Part shown: piece after piece, positions 1 to 6,924 of the stretch
Numbering within the stretch: the first letter of the stretch is position 1
Layout: every line of letters starts with the position of its first letter
From: Lachnospiraceae bacterium
Lineage (GTDB): Bacteria; Bacillota; Clostridia; Lachnospirales; Lachnospiraceae
Assembly (NCBI GenBank): GCA_900769115.1
Contig: CAAGFJ010000042.1
Span: 1 to 8,062, forward strand
DNA: 8,062 bases
Direction of reading: 5' to 3'
Made by a program: the position numbers and the translations under genes
The notes under the pieces: generated by a model
Seen by the model: only the letters and a program-made list of their open reading frames with translations
What the model was told of the DNA's origin: nothing
The model's database searches: none

Positions 1-93
1 AAGAAGGAAGTCGGAGACACCAGAAGAAAAGAGTGTGTCCGGCTTCGAAGAAGGAAGTCGGAGACACCAGAAGAAAAGAGAGTGTCCGGCTTC
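1..93. repeat. Tandem duplication of a 47-bp hairpin unit
   Basis: Two adjacent copies, 1-47 and 48-94, are identical except at unit positions 34 (T/A) and 47 (G/A). Each copy folds on itself: in copy 1, 7-20 pairs with 33-46 in 13 of 14 positions (one G-G mismatch, one G-T wobble) around a purine-rich loop; in copy 2, 54-67 faces 80-93, and the T-to-A change breaks one pair near the loop. The unit length is not a multiple of three, which argues against a coding repeat. No T-run follows either hairpin, so a simple intrinsic terminator on the plus strand is unlikely. The first copy touches the window edge, so more copies may lie upstream. Confidence 0.8.
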
Positions 94-96
94 AAG

Positions 97-103
97 AAAG
101 GGA
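97..103 (+). promoter_or_regulatory. Ribosome binding site fixing the DUF5662-type start
   Basis: AAAGGGA lies 4 bases before the ATG at 108. It supports this ATG over the in-frame GTG at 33, which would force translation through the hairpin repeat. Confidence 0.6.
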
Positions 104-107
104 AATT

Positions 108-662
108 ATGAATCACAACTGGTGGAATCATTTAAAAACAATCAATCATCACAAATGGCTTGTTATGAAGAGCTGTTTCCGGCTCGGCATGTACAAGCAG
201 GGATTATTGCATGATCTGTCAAAATACAGTCCCACTGAGTTTATGGTTGGCGTCAAATATTATCAGGGTAACCGAAGTCCGAACAATGCAGAGAGGGAGG
301 ACAAGGGATATACGTCTGCATGGCTGCATCACAAGGGGAGGAATAAACATCATCTGGAGTATTGGTTAGATTATGATCTGGTAAATGGCGGTATTACAGG
401 CATGAAGATGCCGGTCAAGTATGTTGTGGAGATGTTCTGTGACCGGGTGGCAGCAAGCAAGAATTATAATAAGGACAGTTATACGAACCATTTGCCGCTC
501 GAGTATTATAAGAAGGGTAAGGCGAAGGCATTGCTTCATCCGGAATCGGCAGCATTGTTAGAGAAACTTCTTACCATGTTAGCGGAACAGGGAGAGGATA
601 CAACATTTGATTATATCAAGCGGGAGATATTGACGAAGGAAGTCAGGAGAGAGAAGATATGA
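108..662 (+). CDS. DUF5662-family protein, putative HD-like metal-binding protein
   Basis: A 184-residue soluble protein that I recognise as a DUF5662-type family of unknown function, common in clostridia. It has no signal peptide or membrane segment. Conserved-looking metal-ligand candidates occur in order: H14-H15, H35-D36 in LLHDLSKYSPTEF, H74-H75 and H81-H82 in WLHHKGRNKHH, and D112 in FCDRVAASKNY. This H...HD...HH...D arrangement resembles HD-domain phosphohydrolases, but that is my inference; the substrate is unknown. The start is ATG 108, because its ribosome binding site is good and the MNHNWWNH beginning fits the family; an in-frame GTG at 33 would add 25 residues translated from the repeat. 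The stop TGA overlaps the dnaE start in an ATGA junction, which indicates translational coupling. Confidence 0.8.
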   Translation: MNHNWWNHLKTINHHKWLVMKSCFRLGMYKQGLLHDLSKYSPTEFMVGVKYYQGNRSPNNAEREDKGYTSAWLHHKGRNKHHLEYWLDYDLVNGGITGMKMPVKYVVEMFCDRVAASKNYNKDSYTNHLPLEYYKKGKAKALLHPESAALLEKLLTMLAEQGEDTTFDYIKREILTKEVRREKI

Positions 663-3600
663 GCTTTACACATTTACATGTGCATACAGAATATAGTTTG
701 TTAGATGGGGCATCTAAGATTCCAGAGCTGGTTCACCAGGCAAAAGAACTGGGAATGGATAGTATTGCAATTACGGATCATGGAGTTATGTATGGTGTGA
801 TTGATTTCTATCGGGCGGCAAAGAAAGAGGGAATCAAGCCGATCATTGGCTGCGAGGTATATGTGGCACCAGGTTCCCGTTTTGATCGTGAATTGGGAAA
901 GAATGAGAATCGCTATTACCATCTTGTGTTATTGGCAGAAAATGATACCGGTTATCATAATCTGATGAAGATTGTATCGCGTGGGTTTACGGAAGGTTAC
1001 TATTATAAGCCCCGTGTAGACCGGGAAGTGCTTAAGGAGTTTCATGAAGGTGTGATTGCATTGTCTGCATGTCTGGCGGGTGAGGTGGCAACCTATCTGC
1101 GGCAAGGATTTTATGAAGAAGCGAAGAAAGCGGCATTGGAGCATCTTGAGATATTTGGTGAAGATAATTATTTTCTGGAGTTACAGGATCATGGAATTCC
1201 GGATCAGCAGACCGTGAATCAGGGGCTGTTGCGAATCTCGCAGGAGACAGGAATTCCGTTGGTTGCGACCAATGATATTCATTATGTTAAGAAAGAAGAT
1301 GCAGAAGCGCATGATATTCTGCTCTGTATACAGACGGCAAAGAAGGTATCGGATCCGGACCGTATGCGTTATGATGGAGGGCAGTATTATCTGAAGTCAG
1401 AACAGGAGATGGCACAACTATTTCCTTATGCAAAACAGGCGCTGGAGAATACCGGTAAGATAGCGGAACGCTGTAATGTAGAGATTGTCTTTGGTGAACA
1501 AAAGGTGCCAAAGTATGAAGTGCCGGAGGGATTTACATCATATAGTTATCTGAAAGCATTGTGTGAGGAAGGCTTACATAAGAGGTATGATCCGGTAACG
1601 GAAGAATTGCAGGAACGGTTGGACTATGAGCTGTCTACAATTGAAAAGATGGGTTATGTCGACTATTTCCTGATTGTATGGGATTTCATTAAATATGCGA
1701 AGGATCATGGTATTGCGGTAGGACCGGGACGTGGTTCTGCAGCGGGATCGATCGTAAGTTATTGTTTAGAGATCACGAATATTGATCCCATCCGGTTCAA
1801 TCTGCTGTTTGAGCGTTTCCTGAATCCGGAACGTGTGACGATGCCGGATATTGATGTGGATTTCTGCTATGAAAGGCGGCAGGAGGTCATTGATTATGTC
1901 GTACGTAAGTATGGCAAGGAGAAGGTGGTTCAGATTGTAACCTTTGGAACAATGGCGGCGCGTATGGTCATTCGGGATGTCGGGCGGGCATTGGATATGC
2001 CATATGCAGCGGTTGACCGGATTGCCAAAATGATCCCGATGGGGCAGAACGGACATAATCCAACAATCAGGGAAGCTCTTTCTATCTCGGCAGATCTTAA
2101 GAAAGCATATGAAGAGGAGCCGGATGTAAAGTATCTTCTTGATATGTCACAGAAGTTAGAGGGTCTTCCAAGACATGCGTCCATGCATGCGGCCGGTGTC
2201 GTGATTGGTCAGAAAGCGATTGATGAATTTGTTCCGTTATCACGTGGTTCTGAGGATGCGATCACAACGCAGTTTACGATGACCACGATCGAGGAATTAG
2301 GACTTCTTAAGATGGACTTCTTAGGATTGCGTACCCTTACGGTTATTCAGGATGCGGTTCGGAATGTCAAACAGAGTAAAGGAATCGATATTGATATTGA
2401 CCATTTAAATATGGAGGATTCAGAAGTCTATGATCTGTTATGTACCGGACAGACAGATGGTATCTTCCAGTTAGAAAGTAATGGTATGAAGAGCTTTATG
2501 AAGGAATTGAAGCCACGGAATATTGAGGATATTATTGCGGGAATCTCGCTGTACCGTCCGGGTCCAATGGACTTTATTCCGTTATATATCAAAGGGAAGG
2601 AGCATCCAGAGACAATTACCTATGACTGTCCGCAGTTAGAGAAGATTCTGTCACCGACCTATGGCTGTATTGTGTATCAGGAGCAGGTTATGCAGATTGT
2701 TATGGAGCTTGCCGGATATACACTTGGCCGAAGCGACCTGGTACGCCGGGCAATGTCGAAGAAAAAAGGCGATGTCATGCAGCGGGAACGTCAGAACTTT
2801 GTCTATGGTAATGAAGCAGAGAATGTTCCGGGATGTATCAGCAGAGGAATCGATGAGAAGACAGCGAACAAGATCTTTGATGAGATGATTGATTTTGCCA
2901 AGTATGCATTTAATAAGTCGCACGCAGCGGCCTATGCTGTGGTAGCTTACCAGACGGCTTATCTGAAATGTCATTATCCGGAAGAGTTTATGGCAGCATT
3001 GATTACCTCTGTACTTGACCGTACAGATAAGGTGTCAGAATACATTTCACACTGCCGTCGGTTAGGAATCTCTATACTGCCGCCGGATATCAATGAAGGA
3101 TACAGCCAGTTTTCCGTATCTGGTAATGCAATCCGGTATGGTCTGTCAGCACTGAAAAGTGTAGGAAGACCGGTTATTGATGCCATTGTCGAAGAGAGAC
3201 ACACACATGGCAGATATAAGGATTTGAAGGATTTTATCAGCCGCCTGTCGAATAAAGAGGTGAATAAGAGAACGATAGAAAGTTTCATCAAATCGGGTGC
3301 GTTAGACAGTTTTCCAGCGAATCGCCGTCAAATGATGATGATCTATGTACAATTGATCGATCAGGTGAATCAGGAAAAGAAGAGCGCAATGACGGGACAG
3401 ATGTCACTGCTAGATTTTTTGGGTGAAGAGGAAAAGAAGGATTTTGATGTCAAATATCCGGATGTATCGGAATATGACAAGGAAGAATTGTTAGCTTATG
3501 AAAAAGAGGTATTGGGAATATATGTCAGTGGACATCCGTTAGAGGATTACCAGGAACTGATGGATTTGAATATCAGTGCAACGACGCATGACTTTATTGC

Positions 3601-4138
3601 AGATCCGGACACAGGTGAGACAGTTGCCAAGGATCAGATCCTATATACAATTGGAGGTATGATTGCCGGTAAGACTGTGAAGATGACAAAGAGTAATCAG
3701 AATATGGCATTTATTACTTTAGAGGATCTGTTAGGATCGGTCGAAGTCGTTGTATTCCCAAAGAAATACGAACAGTACCGGCAGCTTTTAGAACCAGACT
3801 CCAAGATCTTCGTGTATGGTCGTGCATCCATCAGTGAGGATGAGGGTAAAATGCTGTTAGAACGTGCGGTGTCCTTTGATGAGATTCCAAAGCGTGTTTA
3901 TGTGCAGTGTATGAATAAGGATGATTATAAGGCCAAGGAGCAGGGAATCTATGAGATTATAGACAGGCATCCGGGAAGCAGCCCGGTTACGATCTGTTTG
4001 AAGGAGGAACATCAGAGTAAGAATCTGGGCAGACAGTTTTCACTACAGGCAGACGAGGCAGCAATTGAGGAATTGAAGAAGTTACTTGGCGAGGGTAAGG
4101 TTCTATGCCGGGCAGAGAAATGGAATACGGGGCGATAG
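659..4138 (+). CDS. dnaE: DNA polymerase III subunit alpha (DnaE)
   Basis: The 1,159-residue replicative polymerase subunit of the C-family, full length for the family; it extends primers at the fork, and clostridia usually pair it with PolC. Domains in order: an N-terminal PHP domain (about 1-280), with all expected metal ligands visible (H7, H9, D40-H41, E66, H88, C138, D206, H208); the palm, with catalytic aspartates D397 and D399 in PDIDVDF and D553 in KMDFLGLRTL; fingers including FNKSHAAAYA around 751-760; a helix-hairpin-helix region near 824-848; an internal beta-clamp-binding motif QMSLLDF at 914-920; and a C-terminal OB fold from about 990. AGGAGA at 645-650 lies 8 bases before the ATG. 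It overlaps the upstream gene by 4 bases and is followed by a 69-bp gap with no terminator. The reading frame is intact. Confidence 0.97.
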   Translation: MSFTHLHVHTEYSLLDGASKIPELVHQAKELGMDSIAITDHGVMYGVIDFYRAAKKEGIKPIIGCEVYVAPGSRFDRELGKNENRYYHLVLLAENDTGYHNLMKIVSRGFTEGYYYKPRVDREVLKEFHEGVIALSACLAGEVATYLRQGFYEEAKKAALEHLEIFGEDNYFLELQDHGIPDQQTVNQGLLRISQETGIPLVATNDIHYVKKEDAEAHDILLCIQTAKKVSDPDRMRYDGGQYYLKSEQEMAQLFPYAKQALENTGKIAERCNVEIVFGEQKVPKYEVPEGFTSYSYLKALCEEGLHKRYDPVTEELQERLDYELSTIEKMGYVDYFLIVWDFIKYAKDHGIAVGPGRGSAAGSIVSYCLEITNIDPIRFNLLFERFLNPERVTMPDIDVDFCYERRQEVIDYVVRKYGKEKVVQIVTFGTMAARMVIRDVGRALDMPYAAVDRIAKMIPMGQNGHNPTIREALSISADLKKAYEEEPDVKYLLDMSQKLEGLPRHASMHAAGVVIGQKAIDEFVPLSRGSEDAITTQFTMTTIEELGLLKMDFLGLRTLTVIQDAVRNVKQSKGIDIDIDHLNMEDSEVYDLLCTGQTDGIFQLESNGMKSFMKELKPRNIEDIIAGISLYRPGPMDFIPLYIKGKEHPETITYDCPQLEKILSPTYGCIVYQEQVMQIVMELAGYTLGRSDLVRRAMSKKKGDVMQRERQNFVYGNEAENVPGCISRGIDEKTANKIFDEMIDFAKYAFNKSHAAAYAVVAYQTAYLKCHYPEEFMAALITSVLDRTDKVSEYISHCRRLGISILPPDINEGYSQFSVSGNAIRYGLSALKSVGRPVIDAIVEERHTHGRYKDLKDFISRLSNKEVNKRTIESFIKSGALDSFPANRRQMMMIYVQLIDQVNQEKKSAMTGQMSLLDFLGEEEKKDFDVKYPDVSEYDKEELLAYEKEVLGIYVSGHPLEDYQELMDLNISATTHDFIADPDTGETVAKDQILYTIGGMIAGKTVKMTKSNQNMAFITLEDLLGSVEVVVFPKKYEQYRQLLEPDSKIFVYGRASISEDEGKMLLERAVSFDEIPKRVYVQCMNKDDYKAKEQGIYEIIDRHPGSSPVTICLKEEHQSKNLGRQFSLQADEAAIEELKKLLGEGKVLCRAEKWNTGR

Positions 4139-4207
4139 AAATGCCAGGAAGCTTGTGAAGGAATGAAATGCTTATAAGAGGCAGGAAGAATAAAGAGTAG
4201 GTAGAAC

Positions 4208-4993
4208 ATGATTACAAGTACGTCAAATGATCGGATCAAGAAGATAATTAAATATAAGAAGTCGGCGAGAGAACGCAGAAAAGACCGGGTATTTTTGGTA
4301 GAAGGAATCCGGATGTTTGCAGAGATACCGGGCGAATTATGTCAGGAAGTATATATGACAGAGGATTTTTTCACAAACCACCGCGACGGGATGCCGGAAT
4401 ATATGCTGTCTAAGGTAGAGCTTGTGGCTCCTCATGTTATGGAGACAATGACAGATACCAAGACACCGCAGGGGGTGCTTAGTGTTGTAAAACAACCATC
4501 CTATTCGCTTGCTAAGGTATGCGAAGAGAAGGATGACAGAGCACCGCTGATTCTTGCGTTGGAGAATCTACAGGATCCGGGGAATCTGGGGACGATTATA
4601 CGAACCTCGGAGGGTGCAGGTGTAACCGGAATTGTAATGAGTGCGGACACGGTAGATATTTACAATCCGAAAGTAGTGCGGGCAACAATGGGTTCCATCT
4701 TCCGGATGCCATTTTGTTATGTGGATGATCTGACAGCATGGATCACCTCCATGAAAGCACAGCAGGTGGGAACCTTTAGTGCACACTTACAAGGAACAAG
4801 CTTTTACGACTTTGATTATCAGAAACCGACAATATTTTGCATAGGCAATGAGGGAAATGGACTAACGGATGAGCTGTCACAGGCAACGGAGTATAAGATT
4901 AAGATTCCGATGCTGGGAAAAGTGGAGTCGTTAAATGCCGCAACTGCCGCAACCGTGTTAATGTACGAAGCAATGCGACAAAGAAATTCCTGA
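4208..4993 (+). CDS. SpoU/TrmH-family RNA 2'-O-ribose methyltransferase
   Basis: A 261-residue SAM-dependent SPOUT-class methyltransferase. The N-terminal part (about 1-100, with FLVEG near 30) matches the L30e-like substrate-binding domain. The catalytic domain shows all three family motifs: motif 1 with N120 through the catalytic R132 (ENLQDPGNLGTIIRTSEG), motif 2 IGNEGNGL at 212-219, and motif 3 with S241-L242-N243 (ESLNAATAA), which form the knotted SAM site. Domain layout and length resemble Bacillus subtilis YsgA/RlmP, which modifies the 23S rRNA A-loop, and also RlmB; the exact target nucleotide cannot be read from sequence. The ribosome binding site is weak (AGAGTAGG, 4195-4202). The gene follows dnaE by 69 bp with no hairpin between, so co-transcription is plausible. 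The 110 bp after it show no convincing terminator. Confidence 0.92.
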   Translation: MITSTSNDRIKKIIKYKKSARERRKDRVFLVEGIRMFAEIPGELCQEVYMTEDFFTNHRDGMPEYMLSKVELVAPHVMETMTDTKTPQGVLSVVKQPSYSLAKVCEEKDDRAPLILALENLQDPGNLGTIIRTSEGAGVTGIVMSADTVDIYNPKVVRATMGSIFRMPFCYVDDLTAWITSMKAQQVGTFSAHLQGTSFYDFDYQKPTIFCIGNEGNGLTDELSQATEYKIKIPMLGKVESLNAATAATVLMYEAMRQRNS

Positions 4994-5050
4994 TACCGAC
5001 AAAACTAGTCCTTTTTAGAAGAAAAATACCCGTTCTATAAATCGACTTTC

Positions 5051-5069
5051 TGTACTAATATATAGTACA
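5051..5069. promoter_or_regulatory. Perfect 7-bp dyad, operator-like
   Basis: TGTACTA-ATATA-TAGTACA is a perfect inverted repeat with a 5-base AT spacer, placed in the AT-rich leader about 95 bases before the SSB-like gene. It looks like a binding site for a dimeric regulator, such as a GntR-type one, but no regulator gene is nearby. It is not a terminator: the stem is short and AT-rich and no T-run follows directly. A -10-like TAATAT (5056-5061) falls inside it, although the matching -35 is poor. Confidence 0.35.
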
Positions 5070-5163
5070 TGATAAATGTTTTTCAAACAAATATATACAA
5101 TATATGGTGCTTGGCATTTATTATGCGAACAAGAATTATAAGATACATGGAAGGAGAAAGAAC

Positions 5164-5790
5164 ATGACAGAAAAGGCATTAAGTAACAATCAGGCAGTGG
5201 TAGCGGGGGAGATCATTTCCGATTTTTCATTCAGCCACGAAATATTTGGTGAGGGCTTTTATATGGTAGACCTCTTAGTGAATCGTTTAAGTGATGCAAC
5301 GGATGTTATTCCGTTGATGGTGTCCGACCGTCTGATTGATGTGACACAGTCACACATGGGGGAACATATTGAGGCGAAGGGACAGTTTCGTTCGTACAAC
5401 AAACATGAGGAGACAAAGAACAGATTGATCCTGTCGCTGTTTGTCCGGGAAATTAATGTACTAGAGGATGATGAGGAAATGCAGCATCCAAACCAGATTT
5501 ATCTAGACGGCTATATCTGCAAGGCACCGATCTACCGGATGACGCCACTTGGCAGGGAGATTGCGGATGTATTGCTTGCGGTCAACCGGGCATACGGAAA
5601 GTCAGATTATATTCCCTGTATTTGCTGGGGAAGAAATGCGAGATTTGCCGGAAAGTTAGAGGTTGGTGAGCATGTTGCCATCTGGGGACGGATTCAGAGC
5701 CGTGAATATCAGAAGAAATTAGAGAATGACGAAGTGATCAACCGGATCGCATATGAGGTATCGGTCAGTAAAATGGAGTGCTTAGAATAA
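5164..5790 (+). CDS. Two-OB-fold single-stranded DNA-binding protein
   Basis: A 208-residue protein whose C-terminal half (about 110-208) is a clear bacterial SSB OB fold: NQIYLDGYICKAP, then IPCICWGRNARFA (150-162) and GRIQSREYQKK (175-185), followed by a closing AYEVSVSKMECLE strand. The N-terminal half (about 8-100: AVVAGEIISDFSF, FYMVDLLVNRL, then IEAKGQFRSY) has the strand pattern of a second, diverged OB fold, joined by a short acidic linker (LEDDEEMQHP). The acidic C-terminal tip that standard SSBs use to bind partners is absent; the protein ends in MECLE. The start is ATG 5164 with AAGGAG at 5151-5156; an upstream in-frame ATG (5104) lacks a ribosome binding site. The likely role is coating or handling single-stranded DNA, probably beside a canonical SSB encoded elsewhere. 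Confidence 0.85.
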   Translation: MTEKALSNNQAVVAGEIISDFSFSHEIFGEGFYMVDLLVNRLSDATDVIPLMVSDRLIDVTQSHMGEHIEAKGQFRSYNKHEETKNRLILSLFVREINVLEDDEEMQHPNQIYLDGYICKAPIYRMTPLGREIADVLLAVNRAYGKSDYIPCICWGRNARFAGKLEVGEHVAIWGRIQSREYQKKLENDEVINRIAYEVSVSKMECLE

Positions 5791-5805
5791 TTTCATTTGA
5801 AAAGA

Positions 5806-5834
5806 TTGCTTTTTGTGAAAGAATATGCTAGGAT
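5806..5834 (+). promoter_or_regulatory. Possible promoter for the corrinoid adenosyltransferase-like gene
   Basis: TTGCTT (5806-5811), a 17-base spacer ending in an extended -10 TGC, and TAGGAT (5829-5834) form a plausible sigma-A promoter. Transcription would begin near 5841, giving a leader of roughly 100 bases. The -35 matches consensus only in TTG, so this is tentative. Confidence 0.3.
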
Positions 5835-5938
5835 AATCGTATTTCTGGGGTGTCTTTCATATAGATATTACATAGAGGGAGAAAGCCTTAGAAAGCCATC
5901 GTATTGATGCAGTAACATATATTATGAGGTGGAAAGAT

Positions 5939-6406
5939 ATGGAAAATGTACATATTATTTACGGTGCCGGTTATGGTAAGACGGCAGCAGCCATGGGACT
6001 TGCGGTGAAGGCAGCGGGAGCAGGACAGACCGTGACAATTGTGCAGTTTTTAAAAGGAAGCGATGCAGATTACAGCATCTTAAGCCAGTTTGAGGAGATT
6101 CAGTTCTTTACATTTGAGAACAGTGAGAAACCGTACGGACAACTGACTTTTGAAGAACGAGAAGAACAGCGTGCGAAAGCGAAGAACAGCTTTCACTATG
6201 CAAAGAAAGTGATAGATACCGGAAGCGCTGATGTGGTGATTTTGGATGAAGTGTTAGGGTTGATGGATTACAATATCTTCTGTACGGAAGATTTTGAGGA
6301 ATTACTGTCTGTAGACAGTGATGTGAAAGTGATATTAACAGGACGGTGTTGTCCTGATGCAATTAAGAGAAAGGCTTCGATGTTATCCCATATTGAAGCG
6401 AATTAG
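5939..6406 (+). CDS. Short cob(I)yrinic acid a,c-diamide adenosyltransferase-like ATPase
   Basis: A 155-residue P-loop protein of the CobA/CobO/BtuR family, which transfers the adenosyl group of ATP to cobalt in corrinoids. Visible signatures: P-loop GAGYGKT at 9-15, VQFLKG at 35-40, Walker-B-like DVVILDEVLGLMDY at 98-111, and LTGR at 133-136. Two departures stand out. The usual GNGKGKTT P-loop has Tyr at position 12 and Ala at 16 in place of Lys and Thr. The protein also stops right after the segment matching ADLVTEI, so the usual C-terminal tail (KHPF and beyond, about 20 or more residues) is missing, with no frameshifted remainder downstream. The start at 5939 is set by GAGGTGG (5926-5932), since an in-frame ATG at 5924 overlaps that site. 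It appears to be a single-gene unit with its own terminator. Confidence 0.8.
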   Translation: MENVHIIYGAGYGKTAAAMGLAVKAAGAGQTVTIVQFLKGSDADYSILSQFEEIQFFTFENSEKPYGQLTFEEREEQRAKAKNSFHYAKKVIDTGSADVVILDEVLGLMDYNIFCTEDFEELLSVDSDVKVILTGRCCPDAIKRKASMLSHIEAN

Positions 6407-6466
6407 AAGAAGAGAGTATTGTGGCAGAAAGGAATCGTATATGGATTCACACAGTACTCTCTTTTT
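6407..6466 (+). terminator. Intrinsic terminator after the adenosyltransferase-like gene
   Basis: A long hairpin begins at the stop codon: 6411-6423 pairs with 6450-6462 over 13 uninterrupted positions (one G-T), and the loop contains an inner GAATC/GATTC stem (6432-6436 with 6444-6448). Five Ts follow at 6462-6466, and the As just 5' of the stem extend the pairing into them. Confidence 0.88.
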
Positions 6467-6583
6467 ATGTGAAAATGCTATTTGGAAGAGATAGTTGTTT
6501 CTGGATATATTGTTAAAATAAAGATTTGCCGGATGTTACGGTTAAGAGTGAAACAAGGGTATTTGTATAGCGGGTATAGGGTG

Positions 6584-6612
6584 TTGACAGTATATTTATA
6601 TAGTGTTATGAT
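6584..6612 (+). promoter_or_regulatory. Sigma-A promoter of the lysine riboswitch-dapA unit
   Basis: TTGACA (6584-6589) is a perfect -35, and TATGAT (6607-6612) is a 5-of-6 match to the -10, with an ideal 17-base spacer. Transcription should start near 6619, just upstream of the riboswitch aptamer. The 117 bases between the preceding terminator and this promoter (6467-6583) hold nothing else I can identify. Confidence 0.88.
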
Positions 6613-6824
6613 TACATCAATAATGTGATAAGGACGTAACGTCGATGTGTAGAGGCGCATGTGCCAAGAGTAACAGTTCCAACAGATAAGGCTGAGAGAA
6701 GAACTGGGAAAGGGGTCCATGCCGAAGAGAATAATCCCCTTATGGATTATTTATCTGGATGTGCAGTTAAGAGCTGTATGTCTGTCACCGATAGAGGATT
6801 TCAGATAAGCAGGAATCAGGTGGA

Positions 6825-6862
6825 GTGCTACGAGAAGAAGAAGGAATACGCTTCGTTGGCAC
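6825..6862 (+). promoter_or_regulatory. Predicted antiterminator of the lysine riboswitch
   Basis: GTGCTACGAG (6825-6834), which contains the 3' strand of P1, can pair with CTTCGTTGGCAC (6851-6862) with one bulged T. That second segment is most of the terminator's 5' arm. P1 plus terminator and this antiterminator are therefore mutually exclusive, as expected for a lysine-OFF switch. Confidence 0.7.
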
Positions 6863-6882
6863 TGCTGGCGGGGCGTTTGTTT
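6848..6882 (+). terminator. Riboswitch-controlled intrinsic terminator before dapA
   Basis: Positions 6848-6859 pair with 6865-6876 over 12 positions, including several G-T wobbles, with a 5-base loop; TTTGTTT (6876-6882) follows. It lies 42 bases before the dapA start and forms the OFF state of the switch. The many wobble pairs make the stem moderately stable rather than strong. Confidence 0.8.
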
Positions 6883-6924
6883 ACATTATAATATCATTTA
6901 TATGTAAGAAAAGGAGAAGAGAGT

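Larger units (their letters stand above)
6642..6882 (+). ncRNA. Lysine riboswitch (L box) with terminator platform
   Basis: A cis-acting RNA that binds lysine and controls dapA. Conserved L-box blocks occur in order: AGAGGCGC (6651-6658), AAGAGTAA (6666-6673), AAAGGGG...GCCGAAG (6709-6727), CTGG (6755-6758) and CTGTCA (6782-6787). Helices can be drawn: P2 CAGTTC 6674-6679 with 6701-6706, P3 AATAAT 6730-6735 with 6746-6751, P5 CACC 6786-6789 with 6819-6822, and P1 GTAG 6649-6652 with 6828-6831. The kissing contact typical of this class is present: ATAAGG (6686-6691) complements CCTTAT (6738-6743). The 3' P1 strand can instead pair with the terminator's 5' arm, so lysine binding should favour termination. 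A short open frame across this region is not a gene. Confidence 0.95.

Noticed and set aside
1..94. CRISPR-like array
   Set aside because: There are only two units, directly abutting with no unique spacers, and they are long hairpins.
33..107. In-frame GTG start that would extend the DUF5662-type protein by 25 residues
   Set aside because: The extension is translated from the hairpin repeat, the GTG lacks a ribosome binding site, and ATG 108 has one.
701..3291. Several antisense open frames within dnaE
   Set aside because: They lie opposite a well-conserved gene, show no family motifs and no good ribosome binding sites; they are shadows of dnaE.
5104..5163. Upstream ATG start for the SSB-like gene
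   Set aside because: It has no ribosome binding site, whereas ATG 5164 follows AAGGAG at proper spacing and its product fits an SSB-type N-terminus.
5881..5897. GAAAGCC direct repeat before the adenosyltransferase-like gene
   Set aside because: Two 7-base copies three bases apart are too short to separate from chance.
6661..6891. 76-codon open frame across the riboswitch
   Set aside because: The same bases form the lysine aptamer, antiterminator and terminator; the frame has no family similarity that I can see.
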